The position numbers and the translations under genes were made by a program. From Haematococcus lacustris (taxonomy: Eukaryota > Chlorophyta > Chlorophyceae > Chlamydomonadales > Haematococcaceae): DNA of 64,000 nucleotides. Positions 1 to 59,619 of the stretch are shown here, one piece after another. The notes beneath the pieces were generated by a model. The model was not told the origin of the DNA. It saw only the letters and a list, made by a program, of their open reading frames with translations, and ran no database searches. The stretch spans positions 15,297,314 through 15,361,313 of the forward strand of contig JASKMD010000026.1 of NCBI GenBank assembly GCA_030144725.1. The letters run 5' to 3'. Numbering within the stretch: position 1 is the first letter of the stretch; each line of letters begins with the position of its first letter.

Positions 1-48218
<48,218 letters not shown>

Positions 48219-48286
48219 GAGAGTGACACACCCTTGACTACTTAAGCAAGCCGCGATGGTGCTTTGACGTATGCTAGGGACACATG

Positions 48287-48291
48287 TGTAA
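48287..48291 (+). promoter_or_regulatory. Putative polyadenylation signal TGTAA of the dynein gene
   Basis: TGTAA is the usual volvocalean polyadenylation signal. Here it sits about 70 nt after the dynein stop codon. The diverged second copy of this 3' region (49232-49410) has lost it, which fits only the first copy being used. Assigned by motif and position only. Confidence 0.5.
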
Positions 48292-49231
48292 ACGGCGCGC
48301 AGCTTCGCATGCAGCACTTAACAAGGGAGTTTCACTCAGCCAGTTTAGTAATAGACAGACCAAACTTTATGTTTCCTTTGAAAGGGCGCGTTTCCAATGC
48401 ACGGAGAAAAGAGATAAGAGATCGCCCATGTGCATGAATTCAAACGCGTTTCCAATGGACGGAGAAAAGAGATAAGAGATGCATGGAAGTCCACTTTCCA
48501 GCCGCCGCCTACGCCTTCATTGATCTACACACGAGCTGCCCAGCAACATGGATAGCAGTAGCAGCAGCGGTTACAGCGGCAGCAGTAGAGCATGACCCGG
48601 TTTGTTAAACAAGTTTAACAAGTAAAACAAATGTTTAACACGACCGCCAGGTCTCGCTCCGCAGTCGCGATGGAAGGCGAAGCAACCGCGACCCCAATTT
48701 TCGAACCAATGCACACACGCAGCCTTCCCGCGAACCAAAGCTACACGCAGAGCTACAGTGCTCGGCTGGTGTTTCACTATGATGTAAATGTGCTTGGAGC
48801 AGGCCATGGCTGGTCGGCTGTAGCTTTGGGGGTTGGCTGTAGTTCTGGGGGCGATCTTTTCATATGGTATGGGAACAAGGCCCGTTAGCTGGGATGGTGG
48901 CAGGTATGATGTGCACAAAGTGCACAAAGTGCGCCGTGCAAGTCAGTCGTGCAAGTCAGTCGTGCAGTTGTGCAAGTCAGGCTGCGGGGCTTGTTCCCAG
49001 GCTAACTAGTCAAGCACTCTCCGCATTAGCGGGACTAGCTAAGTATGCTCCGGGGGGCTGCAACTCTCTATGGCACTGCTCCGCTTTGAAATTGCGGTGC
49101 TCGTCAAACAGCTGATGCGCCCTCAGCTTATGCGCCCTCAGCAATAATACGGACAAGGACCATCTCCTGGGCATCTGTCCTCTTCATCAGCTCCTGCGGC
49201 TTAGGTGGCGACGCAGAAGCGGCAACGGGAC

Positions 49232-49410
49232 ATTGTTGTGCAGTCTCTCGGCCCTTGACTGCTTGAAGCAAGCCGCGACAGTGCTTTGACGTATGCTAGG
49301 GACATATATCCTTACGGCACCCAGCTTGCATGCAGCATCTAACAATGGGCTTCACTCAGCCAGCTTAGTGATAGACAGACCACACTTCTTGTTTCCTTGA
49401 AAGTGCATGG
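49232..49410. repeat. Diverged second copy of the dynein 3' end (matches 48197-48390)
   Basis: Shared landmarks in order are TGTGCAGTCT, CTTGACT, AAGCAAGCCGCGA, TGCTTTGACGTATGCTAGGG, TTCACTCAGCCAG and AATAGACAGACC / GATAGACAGACC. Copy 2 lacks about 20 bp that include the stop codon region, and it lacks the TGTAA signal. The copies are direct and about 1.03 kb apart. Confidence 0.85.
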
Positions 49411-49648
49411 ACACATACTTGCACAGAAACAACATTATTCCCTTGACGCTGATGACGTATCTTCGCAATGATACTTGTAAACAGTGCAACTACTACAGTA
49501 CTGCACAACACATTTCTTCACGCCCGGCCAACTCAACAGCGTACAACCCCGTTGAAAGCGTAAGATGGTGAACAGCATTACCGGGTAATGCTGACCCACG
49601 CACGCTCGTGAACAACACCTCGCAACGTCTGTGCGATAGGCTGGCCAG

Positions 49649-52600
49649 CTAGGCAGTGGCAGGCTTGAAAGCCAACAGGCAGCCCTCCGTTGCACTCTCG
49701 TAAATAGCCTTCACCTCTGGCAGGCTGGCGATGCGGGTGTGGAAAGCAGTTACGGCGGGGAAGGCTTTGTACAAATCCTTGGGCACCCCTGCACCCAGGT
49801 AAACAACCCACCAGGTCATAACACAGCAGCACAGCCTCCGCAACGCCCTGCCAGCCATACCAAGCTGGTAGTTTACCGATGTGAAAGCGCGCCAGCAACC
49901 ACAACAGCATCGCCTTGTCCACCACCCTTGCTTTCAACCCCATGCATGGCATAGGCTATTTAGCGACAAGACGGCCCAGCTACACTGCACCCACCTTCAT
50001 AGAAGCCACAGCTGAACCAGCTCAAGGTTGAAAACACCGCAATGTCAGCGTAGGTCAGTTTGGGGCCCACAACGAATTCCTCTGGGCCAACCTTGGACTG
50101 CGTCACAGGTGGACAGTGAGCAAGCCTGGGCATGGTGTGTGTATGTGTGTATGAACACTCCAGCTGGGTCGTCACACCCCTCACTGGCAGGCAAGCGCTC
50201 ACATGGTGCAGCAATGCAGACAGGCAGTTGTCATGAGCCAAATGACTGTCGTTGAGCAGAAACAGGGAAATGATAACACCGACCCTGGTAGTGGGGATAT
50301 GTGCTGGCTGCCACTGACCTGGCCGGACCTGCGGCCCCTGTCTACTGTTCTCACTTGGGGAAGCTTAGTTTATCCAACAAAGTGACAATCAACAAAGTCG
50401 ATCAACAATCAAGCGACAGCTCACATCGCGTGATGGCTAAGAAGAAGCGGAAGGGCCCCGACAAGCAAAAGAAGGGCTCGGCAAAGGAACTGAAAGGTGC
50501 ATGTCACTAGCTGACTGTGAGCTACACGCCGTGTGATAGTGATCCATAGGTGTCCATGGAGCGCCATGGGCGTGCCAAGCAGCTGGTGGTGTTCTTTGGC
50601 GCAGCTGGCATTGGTACTGGGGGAGGTTGGGGTGCGGATGCGGTGTTGCGTTCCTGCTGCAAGGTGGTGTGCAGGCCCAGGGGCTCAGACCAGCTGCGGG
50701 GCAGGGTGGTGCTAGTGGATAAGCACCGCATCAGTTGGGTCAGCTCAGCAGTGAATGGCCAGCAGCCATGTGAGGAGGAGCTGGACCATGAGCAACACAC
50801 CAGGCGTGCAGACTGGAAGCCCCCAGCAGGGCAGGTGGAACACCACCTGCTATGCCCAGCCTAGAGCCAGCAGCGTGACCTGCCAGTGCGGGGCCTGATG
50901 TGGTGCCCGGTAGTGGCCCCCCGCAAGCCCCCACAGGCCCCATGCAGCAGCCAGGAGGCCACACAGCCAGCAGCCTCAGAGCCAGGGCCCAGCACTCCCC
51001 GTCAGTCAAGCGGAGCAAGCACACCAAGGCTGAGCCAGAGGCAGCTGAGCCTACCCAGCCCACCAAGGCTGCCAAGGCAAAGCCAGCACCACAGCCAGGC
51101 GGGTGGCTGGACAGGGACTGCAACGCAGCATTGAACATGCAGCGCATTGGGGAGAGCAGGTGGCGCTCTCTGGAGCTGTGTTGGTGGCCAGAGCAGGGGA
51201 AGCTGCCAGCCAAGGGCAAGGAGTACCCTGAGCATGGGTACAAGCGGCTGCGAGACAAGCCACCCAAGGCCCAGGAGCAGCTGCAGCCTGTTGCAGCACA
51301 GCAGTGTGTGCCCCCCCATGTGTGCTGTCATCAGCTTACAATCAGCGCATGTTTTTGGTGCCAACTCTACATGATAGCCCTCGTGGTCAGGCAACAATGT
51401 AGGTGGCAGGCACTCATGCACCATGTCCATGTGCATTGGGTATACTCCACACAGCCATTAACACCATTTGAATCGGGCCACTAGTGGTCCCTAGTATTCC
51501 CCCAAGTGGCTGCTAGTGGCCACAACTGGTCCGGCTCAAATGGAGGCCCTAGTGAGGGACAAGGGGGCTGGTCTTGGTGACGGTGTGCACCCCAGCAGGC
51601 ACCTTGCCTAATTGCCGTGAAGAAGGAAGGGAGGCGTCAAGCTTTTGAGCAAGCTTTTGAGAGGCAACTGAGAGGCATTGAGAGGCATTGAGAGGCAAGC
51701 TAGCTTGGCCGGCATTGCTCCCTGCTGACTGTGCAATCACAGTCACTCATCACCTACCAACAGCTCGTTCAGTTTGGCGATCTTGGGGTTCAGGTCGCTC
51801 TCAACAATGGCCTTACGGGCGGCTGGCCTATCTTGTGGGTCCTTGCTGGCCACACTGTGCAGGCCAGGCAGCAGACAGGGCAGCAGCACCTCGCTTGATC
51901 AGCAGGCTACTAGCCAGGCACATAAAGAGTCTGGACAGCAGTGGTGGACAGGTGGCAAACAGGAACGGTGAGCTGCTGGCAAATTGAAATAGGGCATGAG
52001 TGTGATAAGGGTAAGTAGGGTAAGGGAGCAACTTGAGAGAGAAAAGGGGGAGGAGGAGGAGGAACCGGGAGCTCACCTGGAGAAGACAGTGTACCACTCC
52101 CCAAGAAATGCAACCAATTCGTCAACCTTGGCTGCCTGCCACCTGCGTGGGTAACAACAGCACAACAGCCAAGGCAAGTAGTGTGCAGCTAGGCAGGCAG
52201 GCAAGCAGGCAGGCAGGGAAGCATCAGGCAGGCAGGCTGGCAGGCATCAGGGAGGCAAGAGGGTAGGTAGCCTCCTTCTCATTTCAAGCAAAGGTGATAG
52301 CCGCGCAGGGCACAGGACTATGCTTGGTTGTTGAGCTGTTGACGACTGGCCTGTCACCTGCGGGACTTACGGGTCATCTGGGTAGAGGCCTGCCAGCTTG
52401 GCAGCGTACAGCTCGATTGCCGCCGACTGGGCCAGCTGCTTGCCATCGACCTACTGGGTCAGCCAGAGTCACGCATGAGGCAACGCAGACCCGTCTTCAG
52501 CATCAGGCAGGTAAGCATAGAGCTCGCCGTACCTCCAGCACGGGCAGTTGCCCAAAAGGAGTGGAGGGCTTCATTGAAGGCCATTGGTCAAATGGCACAC

Positions 52601-52789
52601 GGCAGTCTTCGAACGGGATCTTGCCGAGGGTGAACAGCAGGCGGGTGGTCTCGCCACGGCCTGGCTGCGAAGCAACACACGGGCAAGACGGGAAGGATGT
52701 TCTCGCTGGGCAAGTTTTGCCAAGCGTGGCACGCGCATGTCAGACGCCCAGCGCACCAGCTCAAAGTAGATTAGTTTGATGTTGGGCAT
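49649..52789 (-). CDS. Glutathione S-transferase, sigma-like, 216 aa, seven exons
   Basis: A cytosolic enzyme that conjugates glutathione to electrophiles, or acts as a prostaglandin-synthase-like isomerase in sigma members. Exons on the - strand are 52757-52789, 52533-52664, 52371-52450, 52077-52142, 51758-51854, 49995-50097 and 49649-49788. All joints are GT-AG and stay in frame for 651 nt including the stop. The N-terminal thioredoxin fold has KLIYFELPGRGETTRLLF, with Tyr8 as the likely catalytic tyrosine. It continues as PSTPFGQLPVLEVDGKQLAQ and SAAIELYAAKLAGLYP, the glutathione-binding block. The all-helical C-terminal half contains VGPKLTYADIAVF and ends in FHTRIASLPEVKAIYESA. Length is normal for the family. 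The fifth intron (50098-51757) is enlarged by a + strand mobile-element remnant. The sigma subclass is my best guess; mu or alpha-like naming is possible. Confidence 0.9.
50433..51330 (+). pseudogene. Internally deleted Fanzor/TnpB-like (RNA-guided nuclease) element remnant
   Basis: An ATG at 50433 starts MAKKKRKGPDKQKKGSAKE, a basic nuclear-localisation-like N-terminus that stops at 50510. From about 50550 the same strand reads RHGRAKQLVVFFGAAGIG, then VVLVDKHRISWVSSAVNGQQ, MWCPVVAPRKPPQA and, after a frame change, WLDRDCNAALNMQRIGESRW and CWWPEQGKLPAKGKEYP. The DRDxNAAxNM motif is the RuvC-III signature of TnpB and Fanzor proteins. The preceding block corresponds to their zinc-binding insert, though expected cysteines are mostly absent. 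A stop at 50862-50864 and a frameshift near 51000 break it. The RuvC-I and RuvC-II regions are missing. It lies in a GST intron, opposite in strand. The family call rests on motif recognition only. Confidence 0.62.
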
Positions 52790-53367
52790 TGACGCACGAT
52801 CAGTGACTTTCGGATAGTTCCGGAGAATACTTCTGACGTTTAAGTTCTGCGACGCTGCACTACCGCGATGCTGAGTACGAGCGTTTGCGACGAGGCTGGC
52901 ATTTGTAGTTCAAGCGCGGGGCAACGTTTCCCTGCTGTGACCGGGAGTGATCCCAGATCGCCGCCGCAATGTGTAAAGTTCCATTGGTGCTTATTATAGA
53001 ACAAAACAGCTGTTCTCTTGTCGCTACAGCCTAGCGGCCCACTCGCAGCTAATGCCAATGCGAGAGCAGGCACCGCAAGGATCTGTGTTACGTGCATCGT
53101 TTCGATCCACTGTTTGACCGCCAGGTGTCTGTTTTCTGTTAGTTGGGGATGCCCAACCTGCGGTGCTCACACCCCACTTTTTGTATGTCCGTCTTGTCAG
53201 CGCCAATGGCCCTCGCAAAGCAACCATCAGGGTCCACTGTTGATGAGCTGCATGGTCGAGCTGCAAATACCAAAGAACACATCGCTGCGGATGTGTGCTG
53301 CTACGCCGAACGGTAGGCTGCATGCAGACTGGGCGTGTGCACGGGAACGGGGCCATCGCGCGTGAAG
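52790..53367. other. Intergenic region, GST promoter and PRL1 3' flank
   Basis: This holds the upstream region of the - strand GST and the downstream region of PRL1. I see no further gene, no clear TATA box and no repeat. Open stretches here overlap each other on both strands and have no family resemblance. Confidence 0.6.
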
Positions 53368-56300
53368 CTAAAAGCGGCGAATGTCCTTCGGCGGTTTGTA
53401 GGGCAGGCCGGGATGCGAGGCGGGCGTCGCGTCAGCGTCCTCCTTCCACATCTTGACCGTCTTGTCTGCCTCGCAAGTGATGAGCCGCGAACCTGCGACG
53501 CTCACGGCACCGTCACGGGCAATCGAAGCGCATGAGGGAACTCTAGGCAACCGCTAGCGCATGGCGTGGCGGAGCTCTGGCAACAAGCCACCAGCTCCGC
53601 GCTCCACTGTCAGCACTGTTGCAGCTCGCTTGGGAGGCCCCATGCCACACATTGCAAGTAGGCTATGGTGTATGCGTGCGATACTGCCCCTGTGTCATCC
53701 AGCCCATTGGATTCTGTACGCAGCAGTGATGGATTGTGCATTATTATAGGTAATGGTTTTTTGTTCAGTGGTAATGTACTGTGCATGGTGACATGTTTGG
53801 CTGGGGTCTCGCCCTGCTCACCGCCACAGCCACTGGCCCACGCACCTGAGTGGTCAAAGGTGCAGGCGTAAATGCCCTTCTCAGCCTCGAGGGACCCTGG
53901 CTGTACCAGGCTCTCCTCCTGCTGGAAGCAGTGCCCGCTGGTCCAGTCCCACCACCACAGCCCGCCGGAGTCAGCGCCTGCATGAAGAACCGGACAGGGC
54001 AGGGGTCGAGGTGAGTGGGCTGGGAATGAGTGAGGCAGATGTGAGATAGTTGGTAGAGCCGCTGGGCGGCACCTTGGGCTTGTCATGTCTGCAACCAGGC
54101 TGAGGGAGGAGTGGAGAGAGGGAGGGAGGAGCTTCCGCGTGGGGCACGGCCTGCTCCTGCCACCCATCCTAGGAGCAAAGGACCCCCCTAAACCCACATT
54201 CCCAACCCCTGCCCTGAGTCTGTAGCTGCTTTGGGCAATACTGTGTGAGCTGAGGTCGTCCTTGACAACAGCCATCTGGAGTGCAGGGGTGAAGGGAGTA
54301 GCAAAAGGGGAGCAGCAAGGGGGCACACAGACGCTCCCCACTCATCTCCACAGCTGGTCATCCGGTGAAACAGCCACAGCTGTTCCAGTGAACCCCTGCC
54401 CTAGTAACCCCCGAGTACCCTTCCTCAACCCCTGCCTTAGTACCCACAGGACCTGACCTGTGACCATGACGTTTTCGTGGTTGATGGCCATGGTGTTGAC
54501 GATTGACTTTTGCTGTGTCAGGGTATTATGCAGGAAGTCGCCATTGGGCAGCGCGAACTTTTTGATGTTGTCCGCGCTCGCGCTCGCGAACGCGTGCTCT
54601 TCGGGGTGCGCTGCCATGGCCCTCACGCTCTTCTTGTGGAAGGTGAGGGTGCTGAAGGCCTTGGCGCTGCGCAGGTCCCACAGCTTGATGGTGGAGTCGT
54701 GGGAGCCGGTGATGACCTGGCGCCATACAACAACATTGGCAGCAATGTCCAAATTTCACTTCGAAAGTACCAAAACACTTGCGGGACTAAGGATTTGCCA
54801 GACAGGCCCAGTGCAACACACAAAGACACAAAGAAAGTATATCTTAGTGTAACAAGGAGGTGTGTGGGGGAGTGCGTGCCAAGAGGGAGGTGTGTAGAGC
54901 GTGAGGAGGGCGGGGAGACGGCACGAACCTGAAGCCGACCTGCTCGCCTGCCTGCCCACCAGCCCACCCACTTGCCTGCCTTTTCACTTGGCTGCCTACC
55001 ACCCCACCTGCCTACCTGAGCCGCTCACCTGGGGGTCAGTGGGTTGGGCCAGGATGGAGCACACAGTCTGCTCGTGGCCACTGAGGCAGTGCACCTGCAC
55101 CTTAGTGCGCACGTCCCACACGCGACACACACTGTCCCGACCTCCCGTCATCAGCACGTCCAGTTTGGGGTGCAGCGCAATGGAGTACACGCCGGACAGG
55201 TGGCCATGGTAGCTGCGGATCACCTGTGACGAAGAGGGGAAGGGGGCAGGGGAAGTTGGGGGTAATGCTTCAGGGTCAGGGTCAGGGTCAGGGTCAGGGT
55301 CAGGGTCAGGGTCAGGGTCAGGGTCAGGGTCAGGGTCAGGGTCAGGGTCAGGGTCAGGGTCAGGGTCAGGGTCAGGGTCAGGGTCAGGGTCAGGGCCAAG
55401 GTTAGGGTAACAGTCATGGTCAGGGGCAAGGTCAGGGCCAAGGTTAGGGTTACGATCACGGTCAGGGGCAAGGTCAGGGCCAATAATGAGTGGAGAAGTC
55501 GGGCTTGTCCATCCAGCTGTACCCGCTCCTTGAGACTCAGGCAGCCTGGCGACCCTGACCCCCTGCTCCTGACCTGGCCCCTGGCTGGTGCCCTCTCTCA
55601 CTTTGTTCTGCTCCAGGTCCCAGCACTTGACTGTCTTGTCTAGGCCACAGCTGAAGAGGTAGGGGTGGCGGTCGCTGATGACCAGGCCGGTGACCTGGGC
55701 AGGGCAAGGCAAGGGGGCAGGGGTGATGCCATGTTCTAAGGGCAGGTGCGGGTGCAGGGGCAGGGGCAGGGGCAGGGGCAGGGGCAGGGGCAGGGGCAGG
55801 GGCAGGGGCAGGGGCAGGGGCAGGGGCAGGGGCAGGGGCAGGGGCAGGGGCAGGTGCAGGTGCAGGTGCAGGTGCAGGTGCAGGTGCAGGTGCAGGTGCA
55901 GGTGCAGGTGCAGGTGCAGGTGCAGGTGCAGGTGCAGGTGCAGGTGCAGGTGCAGGTGCAGGTGCAGGTGCAGGTGCAGGTGCAGGTGCAGGTGCAGGTG
56001 CAGGTGCAGGTGCAGGTGCAGGTGCAGGTGCAGGTGCAGGTGCAGGTGCAGGTGCAGGTGCAGGTGCAGGTGCAGGTGCAGGGGCAGGTGCAGGTGCAGG
56101 TGCAGGTGCAGGTGCAGGTGCAGGTGCAGGTGCAGGGGCAGGGGCAGGGGCAGGGGCAGGGGCAGGGGCAGGGGCAGGGGCAGGGGCAGGGGCAGGGGCA
56201 GGGGCAGGGGCAGGGGCAGGGGCAGGGGCAGGGGCAGGGGCAGGGGCAGGGGCAGGGGCAGGGGCAGGGGCAGGGGCAGGGGCAGGGGCAGGGGCAGGGG

Positions 56301-59247
56301 CAGGGGCAGGGGCAGGGGTATGAGCAGGGGCAGGGGGGTTGGGGTAGTCCCATCACATGTAGTTCTTGCAGCAGTGGCGAGTGCCACCATCACATGCAAG
56401 TAGGGGCAAGGCAGCAGGGGCAAGGCAGCAGGGCGTGCTGGCTGCAGGTTTGGCCCAAAGCAGGGCGGGGGGAGGTTGCCTGCCCTACCTGCCGCCCCTG
56501 CGCCCCAACCCACCTGCTCTATGTGCCCCGTCAGGGTGAGCTTCAGCTGGCCAGAGGCCATGTCCCAGATCTTGATGGTGCGGTCAGCAGAGCCAGTAAC
56601 AAACCACTGGTTGCCGGGGTCCACTGCCACGCTGCGCACCCAGCCCAGGTGGCCTGATAGCACACGGTACCTGCGCAGGGGGAGGGGCGGGGCGGGGCGG
56701 AGGGGCCGGGTGTGGGAGGAGGTGGGGGGGGTGGCGAGGCATATGGTAGGGGGAGGGAGAACGGTGGAGATAGGGAGATGGTGGCAGCGCAGCAGGTGGG
56801 AACGGGGTGTGGGGTGGCTGCACAGAGTTCAGGTTTGAGTCTAGGGTTTTAAACAAAGGGGAGTGGAGGGAAAGGATGGCAGCAGGATGGAGGAGGTGCA
56901 GCTTAGCCATGGAAGGCATGACAGCGTTCTCATAACAGCTGTAGGTGGGCAGATGGGCGAGCAGGCGGAGTTGAGGTTGGCACCCACATGCGCCAAGGGG
57001 CATGCCACACTGGCTTGGGCCACTTTGATGCCAGGCGGCGACTGACTGCTGCGCTGCCGTGACCCTTGTCCTGGATGACGCGCATGATCTCCTTGCTGGC
57101 CGCCTTGGCTGCCGGCTCCTGCCCGAACACCACCAGGGCTGCAGCAGGCAGGGGAGGCAGGCGCAGTGGGGCTGGGTGAGGGGGAAGGCAGGTCAGGTCA
57201 GGCATGTGGGGCAAACCAATGGCTGACATCAAATGCGATGTCCTGACCTTGCATCAGTGATGCATGCGGCAGCCAGCCATTGACACCCGGTGCGGGATGA
57301 TTGTGCCAGTATCGGGAAAAGGGCTGACATAGCGAGTCCATCAAGCCACAGGGGAGTTAGGGGCAGTGGTGAGCAGGCTCAGGCCAGCAGGGGGCGACCC
57401 CGGTCTAGGCAGCTGCCTGGCCAGTTTTGAAAGTAAGGCTGGGAGACTGTGTATCCCAGCCACTGGCTGTGTCCAGCCCTGACCATGCCCTGAGCCTCCT
57501 CTCACTGCCAGATGTTTCAGTGCGAGACCGTGTTGCCTGCTGATCCCAGCCCCTGGCTACAGCCTGTGTCAGCTACCCATCATTGGGCAGGCCTGTCCTT
57601 GACATCGCCTCACTGCCTGATGCTTCATCCTTCCCTTGCAGTGGTGCACACGGGGCTGGCCTAGACACCACACAAGCACCTGGCAGGGCTGCAGGCTGGG
57701 AGGCAGGCAGTGAGCTGGCACACCTCACCACCACCCCACACGGTCCATGCAGCAGCACAGCCTTGAGGGTGTGTGCAGATAATCGCGGCAGCAGCACACA
57801 CACCAGCCCAGCAGGCACCCACCAGAAGACGAGCTGGCTGATGAGCTGTTCGAGGCCTGGGGAGGTGCAGTGGGAATAGAGTCCAGCATCTTGGCCACGG
57901 CGCTGCGTGACTCGGGCCTGGGCCCAGCTGCTGCTGCTGCTGGCTCAGCACTCTTCCCAGCTGCACCTTCACCACCAACTGGAGGGCCTCGCCCGCTGCC
58001 TTCCGCTGCATGTGGGAGGAGCAGGCAGGCACGGTGTGGGCAGGCAGGGCTGGCAGCGCATGGTCCTTATCTAGGTGGGATAGGGAGAGAGGTGTGGGCT
58101 GGCTCAATGTTGGCAGCGGCATAAAGGGTAAGAACTGTTGCTACCATCACTCGCTGACACTGTCACACTGCTGCCACTGCTGCCAGTGCCACCAGTGCCG
58201 CCACTGTCACACTGTTGCCACTGCCGCCACTGCTGGCAGAGCTGGCAGTGCTGGACCTGCCCTGCTGTGGCCCAGATGCATGTAAGTCAGTGGGCAGGCA
58301 GGGCTGGCAGCGCATGGTGTGGGCAGGCAGGGCTGGCAGCGCATGGTGCTGATCTAGGTGGGATAGGGAGAGAGGTGTGGGCTGGCGGGATGTTGGCAGC
58401 GGCATATCCGGAAAGAACTGTTGCTACCATCACTTGCTGACGCTGTCACCACTGCTGCCACTGCTGCCAGTGCCACCAGTGCCGCCACTGTCACACTGTT
58501 GCCACTGCCGCCACTGCTGGCAGAGCTGGCAGTGCTGGACCTGCCCTGCTGTGGCCCAGATGCATGTAAGTCAGTGGGCAGGCAGGGCTGGCAGCGCATG
58601 GTGTGGGCAGGCAGGGCTGGCAGCGCATGGTGCTGATCTAGGTGGGATAGGGAGAGAGGTGTGGGCTGGCGGGATGTTGGCAGCGGCATATCCGGAAAGA
58701 ACTGTTGCTACCATCACTTGCTGACGCTGTCACCACTGCTGCCACTGCTGCCAGTGCCACCAGTGCCGCCACTGTCACACTGTTGCCACTGCTGCCACTG
58801 CCGCCACTGCTGGCAGTGCTGGGCCATGCAGATGCTTGTAAGTCAGGGGTCATGCCACCTAGTACATGTCCCTGTCAAATCAAGCTGCCCAGCTGCATTT
58901 CTGCGAAGCGGTGGCAAGGCCTGCTGCACCTTTGGCTTTGCTGGGTGCTGGAGCCTCCAAGTGCATCACGCTGCCATACTCATCATGTACTTTGCAAGCC
59001 AGCTTCAGACGCTGCCTGCAAGAGGTCAAGCAGCTCTGCTCAGCTTTCCTCCTGTCAGCTCCATAGCTGGAGACCAGTAAGCAAGCTGCAGTAAGCCTCA
59101 CCCTCCCTCGTCAAGAGGTATAGCTTGGCCATGGTTGCCCGCAAACAGGTCATGCGTTCGCTTGAGATGCAGTAGCGTCAACGCCTTGATCGTCTTGCCC
59201 TCCACGGGCACGGGGTCGACGGTCACTGTCGGCCCCTTTAGCGACAT
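53368..59247 (-). CDS. PRL1: PRL1/PLRG1 WD40 splicing factor
   Basis: A WD40 component of the Prp19/NTC complex needed to activate the spliceosome in the nucleus. The - strand exons are 59102-59247 (ATG at 59247; [17 protein letters not shown]), 59015 to about 58930 ([13 protein letters not shown]), possible linker exons within the 284-bp repeats, 57823-58005, 56988-57138, 56514-56670, 55602-55694, 55029-55223, 54458-54716, 53846-53977 and 53368-53492. The propeller begins [20 protein letters not shown] and runs through [65 protein letters not shown] and [18 protein letters not shown]. It ends [13 protein letters not shown]. The order, spacing and C-terminus match plant PRL1. The Ser/Ala-rich N-terminal linker (57.8-58.9 kb) is the uncertain part. 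Confidence 0.93.
55269..55396. repeat. (AGGGTC)n array in PRL1 intron
   Basis: About 21 perfect hexamers followed by degenerate copies to about 55480. It lies in the intron 55224-55601. Confidence 0.95.
55750..56332. repeat. (GGGGCA)n / (GGTGCA)n / (GGGGCA)n block array in PRL1 intron
   Basis: About 17 GGGGCA copies, about 46 GGTGCA copies with one GGGGCA inside (near 56080), then about 33 GGGGCA copies. The intron is 55695-56513. The block order shows variant units spreading as runs. Confidence 0.96.
58132..58850. repeat. 284-bp tandem repeat, about 2.5 copies, in PRL1 N-terminal region
   Basis: The segment starting GAACTGTTGCTACCATCACT recurs at 58132, 58416 and 58700. Copies 1 and 2 are complete and copy 3 ends near 58850. 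Copies differ by a few bases and small indels. Each contains a CCACTGCTGCCACTGC-type sub-repeat. On the - strand, copies 2 and 3 read through as a Ser/Gly/Ala-rich segment, so they may be duplicated linker exons or only intron. Confidence 0.88.
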
Positions 59248-59619
59248 CTTCCTATTGTCTTCGCTTGGTCGTTACCGCACGCTGCCACAATAGCTCGCAA
59301 ATTGAGGGAAAGGCCGTGACGATGGAGTGGGATCTACCCGCTGGCCTTTCTCTTGCAATGCTGGCTTCCGCAGGTACAAGGCTCAGCTAGTATTGGGTGC
59401 TGCGCGGCCATAGCAAGATGCATGGACTTGTTTGTATTGCGACATGCAATGCATAGTTCTAGACCCCAAGGAGGGAGGGCAGCCGAGAGAGCCTAGCAGC
59501 CGACGGATTACACATTTCACAGCCATTCAACACTTTGTTTCTCACGGAATAGCGCCCCAGGAACGACGCTTGGACCCACCCTACGGCTGGGCACCAGAGT
59601 AGGGTCCGCCGGCGAGGCC
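59248..59619. other. Intergenic region between HOS1-like gene and PRL1
   Basis: About 370 bp between the stop of the upstream - strand gene (59620) and the PRL1 start codon. It should contain the PRL1 promoter. I see no clear TATA element and no repeat. Confidence 0.6.

Larger units (their letters stand above)
48219..49648. other. Intergenic region between convergent dynein and GST genes
   Basis: No coding sequence is supported. It holds the dynein 3' UTR, a tandem pair of a roughly 60-bp segment (48386-48484, each copy with TTTCCAATG and GGAGAAAAGAGATAAGAGAT), and short CAAGTCAGTCGTG repeats near 48930-48980. It also holds a second copy of the dynein 3' end and the GST 3' UTR. Open stretches such as 48631-48888 have no recognisable family. 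Confidence 0.7.

Noticed and set aside
53018..53365. A 115-residue + strand reading frame with paired cysteines (CPTCG, CPSCQ) suggesting a zinc finger
   Set aside because: It sits in the short region between two - strand genes, overlaps open frames on the other strand, and nothing else in it matches a known zinc-binding fold.
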